Shown here: in pieces, positions 8,888 through 16,782 of the stretch
Numbering within the stretch: the first letter of the stretch is position 1
Layout of the letters: the number at the start of each line of letters is the position of its first letter
Assembly (NCBI RefSeq): GCF_003725795.1
Contig: NZ_RBEE01000002.1
Coordinates: 287,886 to 351,885, forward strand
Length of the DNA: 64,000 nucleotides
Direction of reading: 5' to 3'
DNA from: Pedobacter jejuensis
GTDB taxonomy: Bacteria; Bacteroidota; Bacteroidia; Sphingobacteriales; Sphingobacteriaceae
Notes under the pieces: model-generated
What the model saw: the letters and a program-made list of their open reading frames with translations, nothing else
Databases searched by the model: none
Told to the model about the DNA's origin: nothing
Translations under genes and position numbers: made by a program

Positions 8888-9775
8888 ATGAGAAACGAAA
8901 ACCTAGTTTCGGGGGAAGACCAAAATCCTTTGAAAAATCTTGATCAGTGGGAAGAGGATATATTAACACGCTATCCAGACCCAGCAAACATTAATTCTGA
9001 TAAAGCAGAAGAACAGTTTAGAAATTATGAAGAAACTGAAAAAGATGGTGTAAAAGAATTTTACAAGTTAAACCACACTTATCAAACTTACGATTTCGTT
9101 CAGCAGAAAAAGGCAGAATATTTAAAGTTTGACAAAGAAGAAATGCCAATTTGGAGTGCATTTGATTTCTTAAACAGATTGGTAGATGATTCAGATCCGG
9201 ATACGGATTTAGACCAGATGCAACATTTACTTCAAACTTCAGAAGCGATTCGCAATGATGGTCATCCAGATTGGATGGTCTTGGTTGGCTTAATTCACGA
9301 TATGGGTAAAGTACTTTGCTTGTACGGAGAATCACAATGGGCGGTTGTTGGCGATACTTTCCCTGTAGGTTGCGCTTACTCTGATAAAATTGTTTATCCT
9401 GAATTTTTTAGCTTAAACCCCGATTTTCACAACCCAACCTATCAAACCAAATTAGGTGTTTACAGCCAAAATTGTGGTTTGGATAACGTTGATATGTCAT
9501 GGGGACATGATGAATATGTTTACCACATGATGAAGCCATACATACCAGAACCTGGTTTATATATGCTTCGTTACCACTCTTTTTATTCGCAGCACCGCGA
9601 AAATGCTTACGACCACTTAATGAGTGAAAAAGACCACGAAATGTTTAAATGGGTTAGGCTTTTCAATCCTTATGATTTGTACTCAAAAAACCCAAACCAA
9701 AAAAGCTGGGAAGAACTAAAACCTTATTACGAAGCTTTGGTGAGCAAGTATTTGCCAACCAACATAAAATTTTAA
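8888..9775 (+). CDS. myo-Inositol oxygenase (MIOX)
   Basis: MIOX uses a di-iron centre and oxygen to cleave myo-inositol to D-glucuronate. With the ATG at 8888 the product is 295 residues, close to the 285 of animal MIOX, and all six iron ligands can be assigned: H113 (QHLLQTSEAIR), H137/D138 and K141 (LIHDMGKV), H207 (MSWGHDEY), H230 (RYHSFY) and D263 (FNPYDLYSK). The block ESQWAVVGDTFPVGC is nearly identical to the animal enzyme. An upstream TTG at 8819 would add 23 unconserved residues. There is no signal peptide, so it acts in the cytoplasm. It starts the operon with susC 66 bp downstream, linking inositol catabolism to glycan import, and its product feeds the pathway containing UxuA at 2917-4092. 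MIOX is mainly known from eukaryotes and is patchy in bacteria. Confidence 0.96.
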   Translation: MRNENLVSGEDQNPLKNLDQWEEDILTRYPDPANINSDKAEEQFRNYEETEKDGVKEFYKLNHTYQTYDFVQQKKAEYLKFDKEEMPIWSAFDFLNRLVDDSDPDTDLDQMQHLLQTSEAIRNDGHPDWMVLVGLIHDMGKVLCLYGESQWAVVGDTFPVGCAYSDKIVYPEFFSLNPDFHNPTYQTKLGVYSQNCGLDNVDMSWGHDEYVYHMMKPYIPEPGLYMLRYHSFYSQHRENAYDHLMSEKDHEMFKWVRLFNPYDLYSKNPNQKSWEELKPYYEALVSKYLPTNIKF

Positions 9776-9841
9776 CTACAAACAATCAATTTTTTTATAA
9801 CCAAATAACAAACAATTTATGAACCTAAATTTACAAAAATC

Positions 9842-12800
9842 ATGAGATTAAAATGTACAAGTTTAAAGTATGGCAGCATTCTTTTGCTGCTCTTACTTAT
9901 TGGACAATCTTTCAACTTTGCATACGCACAAACGGATAGAAAAATTTCAGGTAGTTTATTAGACAATACCAATCAGCCTATTATTGGAGCTTCGGTTTCG
10001 GTTAAAGGCACAAGCAAAGCCGTATCAACAGGCACCGATGGATCGTTCAGTATTATGGCAAAAACAGGAGATGTAATTCTGTTTAGCTTTATGGGTTACG
10101 AAACAAAAGAATTAATCGTAACTACAGCATCAACTTACAAAGTAACCATTGCCGAAGCAAGCGCTACCTTAACTGATGTTGTTGTAGTTGGTTACGGAAA
10201 AAGTACTCGAAAGGCATTAACCAGTTCAATATCAACCATAAAAGGTGATGATTTAAACAAAGGTGCTATAAGTGATGTTGGGCAAATGCTACAAGGTAAA
10301 GTACCTGGTTTGAACATAACCAGAAGTGGAGACCCAAACCGATCGGCAGCTATTATTTTACGTGGTGCTTCTACCCTGCGTGAAGGCGCACAATCGCCAT
10401 TATTTGTAATTGATGGTGTGGTTGGTGCTGATATTTCTATCCTTGCTCCAGATGATATTGCATCGATTGATGTATTAAAAGATGCTGCTGCTGCCGCAAT
10501 TTATGGTAACAGGGCTGCAAACGGAGTAATTATGGTTACCACCAAAAAAGGTGTAGCCGGACAAACTCAATTATCATACAGTGGTTATTTCGGAGTAGAG
10601 AACGTTTCCAATCAGTATGAAATGATGAATTCTGACCAGCTGAAAGCATTTTTAGCTAAAAATAATTCTTCACTTACGCCAGCTAATGATAAAGGTGCCA
10701 ATACCAATTGGCAAAACGAAGTGCAACGTACAGATGCGATTTCTTACAACCATAACATTTCTTTTAGTGGTGGTACAGAAAGAACGACTTACAATGCTAG
10801 TTTAAATTATTTCAAGCAACAAGGTATCATCAAAACCAGTGATTTAGATCGTTTTATTGGTCGCGTTGGTGTAGAGCAAAAAGCCCTTAACGATAAATTA
10901 AAATTAGGTTTTAGCTTAACCAATTCGGTAAGCAATTCTAATCTTGTACCTTATCGCAATACAGTTTTATCGCAAATGCTAACTTATTTGCCAACGGCTC
11001 CGGTAAAAAATGCTGATGGTTCATATTTCGACAACTTAACTCAATCGAATTATTACAACCCAGTATCAATGCTAGAAAATGCTCAAGAGAATTTAAAGTA
11101 CAAAAACTTACTTGGTAGTTTTACGGCTAACTTGAAACTTCCTTTCGGCTTTTCTTATGATGTTGCGGCTTCGTATCAAAACTATCAAACGGTTTATGGC
11201 GCATTTTACAACAGCATTTATACTTCGAGATATAACAACGTTCGTAACACTCCAGATCCACCTGCAAATCCTTCAATTGTTTCATTAATTGGTCAGAATG
11301 GTGTGGGTGTTAGAAATGCTTATCAAAGCACAAATAAAATCATCGAAACCTATTTAACTTGGGATCGTAAATTCGGAGACCACTCTATTAACGCGGTAAT
11401 TGGTTATTCATATCAAAACTCAGTAATTGGAGATGGTGTTCAAGCATCATCAACAAACTTTCCAATTAATCAGGTTGGTTATTATAACTTAAGTTTAGGA
11501 AACCCATATGCAGTAAAAGATTTTAGAGTAGATTACGGAGGTAATACCTATCAAGAAGTTTTGTTAATTTCTGATTTTGCGAGGGTTAACTATAACTACA
11601 AAAACAAATATGTTTTGCAGGGTTCGATAAGAAAAGATGGTTCATCTGTTTTTGGTAGAAACGAGCAATGGGGTTACTTTCCTTCTGTAGGTGGTGCCTG
11701 GAATATCGATCAGGAAAACTTTATGAAAAACCAAAACCTGTTAACAACCTTAAAGTTAAGAGCAAGTTATGGTATTGCTGGTAACTCAGCTGGCTTTAAT
11801 CCACTTACTACAAAATTAATTTATGGTAGTGTAGGTCAGTTTTACTATAACGGTATTAACGAATCGGCAATTGGAGCTGTTCAAAATGAAAACCCAGATT
11901 TACGTTGGGAAAAAACAGCAACGACTAACATCGGAACTGATTTCAGTTTATTTAAAGGCAGATTAAGCGGTTCATTCGATTGGTATAATAAGCTAACAAG
12001 CGATTTAATTTTTGAATACGACGTAGATCCTAACATTTACCCTGTTGGAAGATTAACAGCAAACGTTGGTAAAATGAGCAACAAAGGTTTTGAGTTTGTA
12101 TTAAACGCAACACCTGTTGCAGGCAAAGATTTTTTCTGGACAACAGGAATAAACTTAGCACGAAACGTAAATAAAATTGTAAGTCTATCTGATAGCAGAT
12201 TAGCCTTAGCGAAAGTATATACCGTTCAACCTGATGGCGGTGGCCAAACAGGTGCTACAGTACAGCTGTTAGAGCCAGGTTTACCAATCGGAACCTTCTA
12301 CACTTTTAAATATGCAGGTAAAAATGCTGCAGGTGTGTCTCAATATTATGATGCAAAAGGAAATTTGACTACTACCCCATCTAACAGAACAGATTATTAT
12401 GCAGTTGGAAATGCACAACCAAAAGCATTAATCGGCTGGACAAACAACATCAGTTATCGCAATTTCGATTTTAGTGTTTTCATGAGAGCGGTATTGGGTA
12501 ATAAGATTATGAACATCACCAGAGCAGATTTGTTCCGTCCGAATACGGCGCAGTTTACAAATATCCCGGTAGAAGTTGCAGATGAATCTACAGCAGATTT
12601 TAACTCTTACAGGTATTCATCTCGATTTGTAGAGAACGGAAGTTACCTTCGTTTAGATAACACTACGCTAGGTTATACTTTCAGAAAAGGTATTCCAGGA
12701 GTTAAATCTTTACGCCTGTACGCCACAGCAAACAATTTATTTGTAATTACCGGCTACAAAGGCATCGATCCAGAGATTAATCAAGGTGGTATTGCTCCTG

Positions 12801-12871
12801 GTGTAGATACCAATAACTTCTATCCAAAAACCAGAACATTTTTATTCGGTTTAAATGTATCATTTAACTAA
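9842..12871 (+). CDS. SusC/RagA-family TonB-dependent outer-membrane receptor
   Basis: This 1009-residue protein has a signal peptide (ending about FAYAQ), a carboxypeptidase-regulatory-like domain at about residues 33-115 (ISGSLLDNTNQPIIGASVSVKG), a TonB box (DVVVVGYG), a plug domain (GQMLQGKVPGLNI ... LFVIDGVVG, IDVLKDAAAAAIYGNRAANGVIMVTTKKG) and a long beta-barrel ending in an aromatic-type strand (FLFGLNVSFN). SusC proteins import oligosaccharides with the lipoprotein encoded next to them. The stop is 12 bp from the susD start. The cargo is predicted from the neighbours to be an inositol- or uronate-containing glycan, which is inference. Confidence 0.96.
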   Translation: MRLKCTSLKYGSILLLLLLIGQSFNFAYAQTDRKISGSLLDNTNQPIIGASVSVKGTSKAVSTGTDGSFSIMAKTGDVILFSFMGYETKELIVTTASTYKVTIAEASATLTDVVVVGYGKSTRKALTSSISTIKGDDLNKGAISDVGQMLQGKVPGLNITRSGDPNRSAAIILRGASTLREGAQSPLFVIDGVVGADISILAPDDIASIDVLKDAAAAAIYGNRAANGVIMVTTKKGVAGQTQLSYSGYFGVENVSNQYEMMNSDQLKAFLAKNNSSLTPANDKGANTNWQNEVQRTDAISYNHNISFSGGTERTTYNASLNYFKQQGIIKTSDLDRFIGRVGVEQKALNDKLKLGFSLTNSVSNSNLVPYRNTVLSQMLTYLPTAPVKNADGSYFDNLTQSNYYNPVSMLENAQENLKYKNLLGSFTANLKLPFGFSYDVAASYQNYQTVYGAFYNSIYTSRYNNVRNTPDPPANPSIVSLIGQNGVGVRNAYQSTNKIIETYLTWDRKFGDHSINAVIGYSYQNSVIGDGVQASSTNFPINQVGYYNLSLGNPYAVKDFRVDYGGNTYQEVLLISDFARVNYNYKNKYVLQGSIRKDGSSVFGRNEQWGYFPSVGGAWNIDQENFMKNQNLLTTLKLRASYGIAGNSAGFNPLTTKLIYGSVGQFYYNGINESAIGAVQNENPDLRWEKTATTNIGTDFSLFKGRLSGSFDWYNKLTSDLIFEYDVDPNIYPVGRLTANVGKMSNKGFEFVLNATPVAGKDFFWTTGINLARNVNKIVSLSDSRLALAKVYTVQPDGGGQTGATVQLLEPGLPIGTFYTFKYAGKNAAGVSQYYDAKGNLTTTPSNRTDYYAVGNAQPKALIGWTNNISYRNFDFSVFMRAVLGNKIMNITRADLFRPNTAQFTNIPVEVADESTADFNSYRYSSRFVENGSYLRLDNTTLGYTFRKGIPGVKSLRLYATANNLFVITGYKGIDPEINQGGIAPGVDTNNFYPKTRTFLFGLNVSFN

Positions 12872-12883
12872 TCCATAAAGAAG

Positions 12884-14479
12884 ATGAAAAATCTTATCAA
12901 TATAACTGCAGGAGCCTTATTAGCCATGGCTACTTTTTCTTCCTGCCAAAAACTGGATGTGGATGTAAAAACACAACTAACACCAGAAACCTTTCCGCAA
13001 ACAGATCAACATTATATTCAACTTACAGGGCAAGTTTATGCACAGCTTCGTGGCATTAGTGTAGAATATTTTTTCTTACAAAGCTTAAGTACCGATGAAG
13101 CGATTATGCCTGCAAGAGGTGGTAACTGGTACGATGGTGGTCGTTACGAACAACACACGAAACATACTTGGGATAAAGATAACGCACATATTGGTGGCGT
13201 ATGGACCTTCCTTTCTACAACCATAAGTAAAGCAAATCAAAGTCTTTACTTAATAAAAGATGCGCCTGAAACTACAGCAAAAAAAACAGCAACAGCTGAA
13301 ATGCGTACGGTTAGAGCATTAGCACTTTATATGATGATGGACCTTTGGGGAAATGTGCCAATTGTAACTCAATTTGGTGATGTAACGCCACCAGAAACCA
13401 AATCGAGAGCAGAAGTATTTGCTTTTATAGAGAAAGAAGTTAAAGAAGCTATTCCAGATTTAAGCTCGGTTGTGGGTGTACCAACTTACGGCAGACCAAC
13501 AAAGTATGCAGCTTATGCTTTATTGGCTAAAATGTTTTTAAATGCAGAAGTTTATATTGGTACAAACCGTTATAATGATGCTGTTGCCATGTGCGATAAC
13601 ATTATTGCAGCTACCGGTGCACCATTTAGTTTAGAAACCGATTATCGTAAAATGTTCTTTATTGATAACGGACCTCAAACCAAAGAATTTATTTTTGCTA
13701 TTCCTTACGATGCTTCATTTAGCGGAGGATATATGTTTTATGCAAGATATTCTTTGCCTCGTTCATTACAAGCGAAGTTTAGCTTAAAACATACGCCAAG
13801 CGCTCCAATGAGTACTTTACCAGAATATTATGCAAACTTCAACGACCCTAATGACAAACGTAATGCGCAATGGATTAGAGGTTTACAGTTTAATAACGAC
13901 GGAACATCTGTTACGGTAACCACTACCAAAAAAGGTTACGATCAGTTTTACACAGGTTCTGATGGTGCGGCTCCTTTAACTTATCAGGTTAACATTACAC
14001 CAAATGTTACTTTAAGAGATGCAACTCGTCCTTTTGATGCCGGAAATGATGAAATTGCCTGGAATATGGGCTTCCGAAATAATAAATTTTACTGCGATAG
14101 TACTTCATCGAACAGAAATCAAAATAATGATTTACCGGTATTTAGATATTCAGATATTCTTTTGATGAAAGCTGAGGCTATTCTTCGTGGTGCAACACCA
14201 ACGCAAGGTCAAACTGCTTTATCTTTGGTAAACCAATTACGTGCTGTAAGAACGACTTCACCAGCTTGGACTGCAGTAACGCTAGAAGACCTTTACAAAG
14301 AACGTTGCAGAGAAATGGCTTGGGAAACCTGGCATAGAAATGATATGATTCGTTTTGGCAAATTCGAAGGAACTTGGGGTTTCAAAACAGATGCACAAAC
14401 GTTCCATCGCCTGTTCCCTATTCCTGCTACGGCAACTTTATTAAACCCAAAATTAAAACAAAATCCGGGTTACAATTAA
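12884..14479 (+). CDS. SusD/RagB-family nutrient-binding outer-membrane lipoprotein
   Basis: The 531-residue product has a lipoprotein signal with the lipidated cysteine at position 21 (MATFSSC). It shows SusD features: an early helical TPR-like region (AEMRTVRALALYMMMDLWGNVPIV, a SusD hallmark), YAAYALLAKMFLNAEVY, and the C-terminal segment RYSDILLMKAEAIL followed by LYKERCREMAWETWHRNDMIRFGKF. It captures the glycan at the cell surface and acts as the lid of the SusC at 9842-12871. A strong terminator follows the gene, which would let SusC/SusD be made in larger amounts than the downstream enzymes. Confidence 0.96.
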   Translation: MKNLINITAGALLAMATFSSCQKLDVDVKTQLTPETFPQTDQHYIQLTGQVYAQLRGISVEYFFLQSLSTDEAIMPARGGNWYDGGRYEQHTKHTWDKDNAHIGGVWTFLSTTISKANQSLYLIKDAPETTAKKTATAEMRTVRALALYMMMDLWGNVPIVTQFGDVTPPETKSRAEVFAFIEKEVKEAIPDLSSVVGVPTYGRPTKYAAYALLAKMFLNAEVYIGTNRYNDAVAMCDNIIAATGAPFSLETDYRKMFFIDNGPQTKEFIFAIPYDASFSGGYMFYARYSLPRSLQAKFSLKHTPSAPMSTLPEYYANFNDPNDKRNAQWIRGLQFNNDGTSVTVTTTKKGYDQFYTGSDGAAPLTYQVNITPNVTLRDATRPFDAGNDEIAWNMGFRNNKFYCDSTSSNRNQNNDLPVFRYSDILLMKAEAILRGATPTQGQTALSLVNQLRAVRTTSPAWTAVTLEDLYKERCREMAWETWHRNDMIRFGKFEGTWGFKTDAQTFHRLFPIPATATLLNPKLKQNPGYN

Positions 14480-14495
14480 TTACCTTTTTACAAGA

Positions 14496-14539
14496 AGAAA
14501 TTCCTCTAATTACTATTTTAGAGGAATTTCTTTTTTTTT
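14496..14539 (+). terminator. Rho-independent terminator after susD
   Basis: A 14-bp perfect stem (AGAAATTCCTCTAA paired with TTAGAGGAATTTCT, 14496-14509 with 14518-14531) with an 8-base loop is followed by a run of T. It lies 17 bp past the susD stop and 26 bp before the phosphatase gene, separating the MIOX-SusC-SusD message from the enzyme genes or attenuating read-through into them. Confidence 0.9.
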
Positions 14540-14564
14540 ATAATCCACATCCTAAGTTCAAATT

Positions 14565-15545
14565 ATGGTTAAACGATTACTTTTTATTTTACCATTGCTT
14601 GCCGCTGGTTCTTTATATGCACAGGTTTTAACAAAAGCAACTGCAACTGGAACAATCGCATCAAAAAACATTACTAAAGATGCCACTTCGCTAAACTTTA
14701 TTGCCATGGGCGATTGGGGTCGCAACGGTGCAGACCACCAAAAGCAGGTTGCAAAACAAATGGGCATAACTGCTTCTGATGTTAAAGCTCAATTCATTAT
14801 TTCTACAGGCGATAATTTTTATCCAAGTGGTGTAATTAGCGAGCAAGATCCTTTATTTAAATATTCATTTGAAGACATTTACACTGATTTTTCACTACAA
14901 TGGGATTGGTATTCGGTATTGGGAAACCACGACTATAAATCAAATCCTGATGCACAGGTTGCCTATTCTAAAATAAGCAGAAGATGGAAAATGCCAGCAC
15001 GTTATTTTGCAAAGAAATTCCCAATAAACGGCGATTTAAATAATCAGGTTTTGATTGCTTTTATTGACACAAATCCATTGATACCAGAGTTTTACAAAAA
15101 TTCGGAATATGGTCCGAATGTAAAGGGACAAGATACCACAGCACAAAAAAGATGGCTTGCCAAAACACTTGATGATAAAGACGAATCAATAAAATGGAAA
15201 ATAGTTGTTGGTCACCACCCGATGTTTACAGGTGGTAGCAGAACCGAAGGCTACGATACCAAAGCCATTCGCAATTCACTAAAACCTGTTTTAGATAAAT
15301 ATGCAGTAGATGTTTACCTCACCGGCCACGAACATAGCTTACAATACATTAAGCCTGAAGGCAAAACGCATCATTTTATTTCTGGTGCAGCATCAGAAAA
15401 AACACCTGTGAAATTAATTCCTGATGCGGAAGTTGTAGCATCAGAGTATGGTTTTATGCTGTTTTCGGTAAACAAAGACCAATTACGTGTTCAAATGATT
15501 AATGATGAAGGTTACATCATTTACACTACTGTAATTAAAAAATAA
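14565..15545 (+). CDS. Secreted metallophosphoesterase, tartrate-resistant (purple) acid phosphatase type
   Basis: The 326-residue protein has a signal peptide (MVKRLLFILPLLAAGSLYAQ) and all dimetal phosphatase blocks in order: GDWGRNG, STGDNFYPSG, LGNHDY, VVGHHPMFTGG and LTGHEHSLQY. The arrangement resembles mammalian TRAP (acid phosphatase 5) rather than the large plant purple phosphatases. It would remove phosphate from a phosphomonoester in the periplasm or outside the cell. It opens a five-gene run with gaps of 9, 1, 9 and about 44 bp. A phosphatase embedded in a glycan locus with MIOX suggests a phosphorylated inositol or sugar substrate; that link is inference. Confidence 0.92.
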   Translation: MVKRLLFILPLLAAGSLYAQVLTKATATGTIASKNITKDATSLNFIAMGDWGRNGADHQKQVAKQMGITASDVKAQFIISTGDNFYPSGVISEQDPLFKYSFEDIYTDFSLQWDWYSVLGNHDYKSNPDAQVAYSKISRRWKMPARYFAKKFPINGDLNNQVLIAFIDTNPLIPEFYKNSEYGPNVKGQDTTAQKRWLAKTLDDKDESIKWKIVVGHHPMFTGGSRTEGYDTKAIRNSLKPVLDKYAVDVYLTGHEHSLQYIKPEGKTHHFISGAASEKTPVKLIPDAEVVASEYGFMLFSVNKDQLRVQMINDEGYIIYTTVIKK

Positions 15546-15554
15546 TCAGCAAAA

Positions 15555-16781
15555 ATGAATTCAACGAAAGCGATTGATGAGGAAAAACTTGCTACCAAAA
15601 GCAAGAGATTAATTTCTTTAGATGCGCTTCGTGGTTTCGATATGTTTTGGATTGTGAGTGGCGAAGGAATTTTCCACGGTTTAGCTAACGGAATAAAAGA
15701 TGAAAATGAATTGGTAAGAAACCCAACAAACTGGGTGATTGCCACCAATGATAATCTTTCTGTTTTTGAAAAATTTCTAGTTGGAATAAGCAATCAATTA
15801 CACCATTCTCACTGGAATGGATTTACTTTTTACGATTTAATTTTCCCTTTGTTCATTTTTATCTCCGGTGTATCTATGCCTTTTTCTTATCAAAAATATT
15901 TTGATGATAAAAAGACAAATAGCGCATTAACAAAGAAAATTTATACTGCATTAATAAAAAGAACGCTAATACTGCTAATTTTAGGTGTAATTATAAATGG
16001 CTTATTTAAATGGAACGGCTATGAGAATACTCGCTTTGCAAGTGTACTCGGACGAATAGCGCTTTCTACCTTTTTCGCAGCAGTAATTTATTTAAACTGC
16101 TCATTACGCAAACAAATTATTTGGTTTTCTACCATTCTAATCGGTTACTATCTTATAATGCAATTTGTACCTGTACCTAATTTTGGAGCAGGCATATTCA
16201 CACCCGAAGGAAATTTATCAGCCTATATAGACAGACAATTCTTACCTGGAAAACTGCACCGTGTGGTTTACGATCCGGAAGGCTTGTTAAGTACAATTCC
16301 AGCCGTTTGCTCTGCGCTGATTGGTGTTTTTGTGGGTACCTTCATAAAATCTACTTACATAAACTTAAATCCTAAAAAAAAGGTATTGGTTTTACTTGCA
16401 ACAGGTTTGTTAAGCATTTCTATTGGTTTAATTTGGAGCTTAATTTTCCCCATCAATAAAACCATGTGGACAAGCTCTTTTGTTTTATTTGCTGGCGGAT
16501 TTAGCATCTTGTTATTTGCAGTGTTCTATTTTGTTATCGATGTAAAATCATTCAAAAACTGGAGTATGCCTTTGGTTTGGTTCGGTACAAATTCTATTCT
16601 GATTTACGTTTTTGCGCATGGTTTATTCAATTTCGAATCTACCGCTACATTTCTTTTCGGAGGTATAATCGATAAAATCCCAAGCGTTTACCAGCAAGCA
16701 GGCGTGTGGACGGGTGTTTTAATTATTCAGTTGTTTCTCCTAAAATTTCTCTACGATAAAAAGTTGTTCCTAAAAATTTGA
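15555..16781 (+). CDS. HGSNAT-like (DUF5009/NagX-type) membrane acyltransferase
   Basis: The 408-residue protein has about ten membrane segments and starts with RLISLDALRGFDMFWIVSG, the signature of the heparan-alpha-glucosaminide N-acetyltransferase/DUF5009 group. The segment HHSHWNGFTFYDLIFPLF aligns with the active-site region of human HGSNAT (HASWNGLTVADLVFPW), and H84 corresponds to its catalytic histidine. HGSNAT moves an acetyl group from cytoplasmic acetyl-CoA across a membrane onto a terminal alpha-glucosamine. Only 1 bp separates its stop from the GH89 gene, whose human counterpart acts right after HGSNAT on heparan sulfate. A role in acetylating periplasmic glucosaminides is therefore likely but unproven. 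Confidence 0.85.
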   Translation: MNSTKAIDEEKLATKSKRLISLDALRGFDMFWIVSGEGIFHGLANGIKDENELVRNPTNWVIATNDNLSVFEKFLVGISNQLHHSHWNGFTFYDLIFPLFIFISGVSMPFSYQKYFDDKKTNSALTKKIYTALIKRTLILLILGVIINGLFKWNGYENTRFASVLGRIALSTFFAAVIYLNCSLRKQIIWFSTILIGYYLIMQFVPVPNFGAGIFTPEGNLSAYIDRQFLPGKLHRVVYDPEGLLSTIPAVCSALIGVFVGTFIKSTYINLNPKKKVLVLLATGLLSISIGLIWSLIFPINKTMWTSSFVLFAGGFSILLFAVFYFVIDVKSFKNWSMPLVWFGTNSILIYVFAHGLFNFESTATFLFGGIIDKIPSVYQQAGVWTGVLIIQLFLLKFLYDKKLFLKI

Positions 16782-16782
16782 T

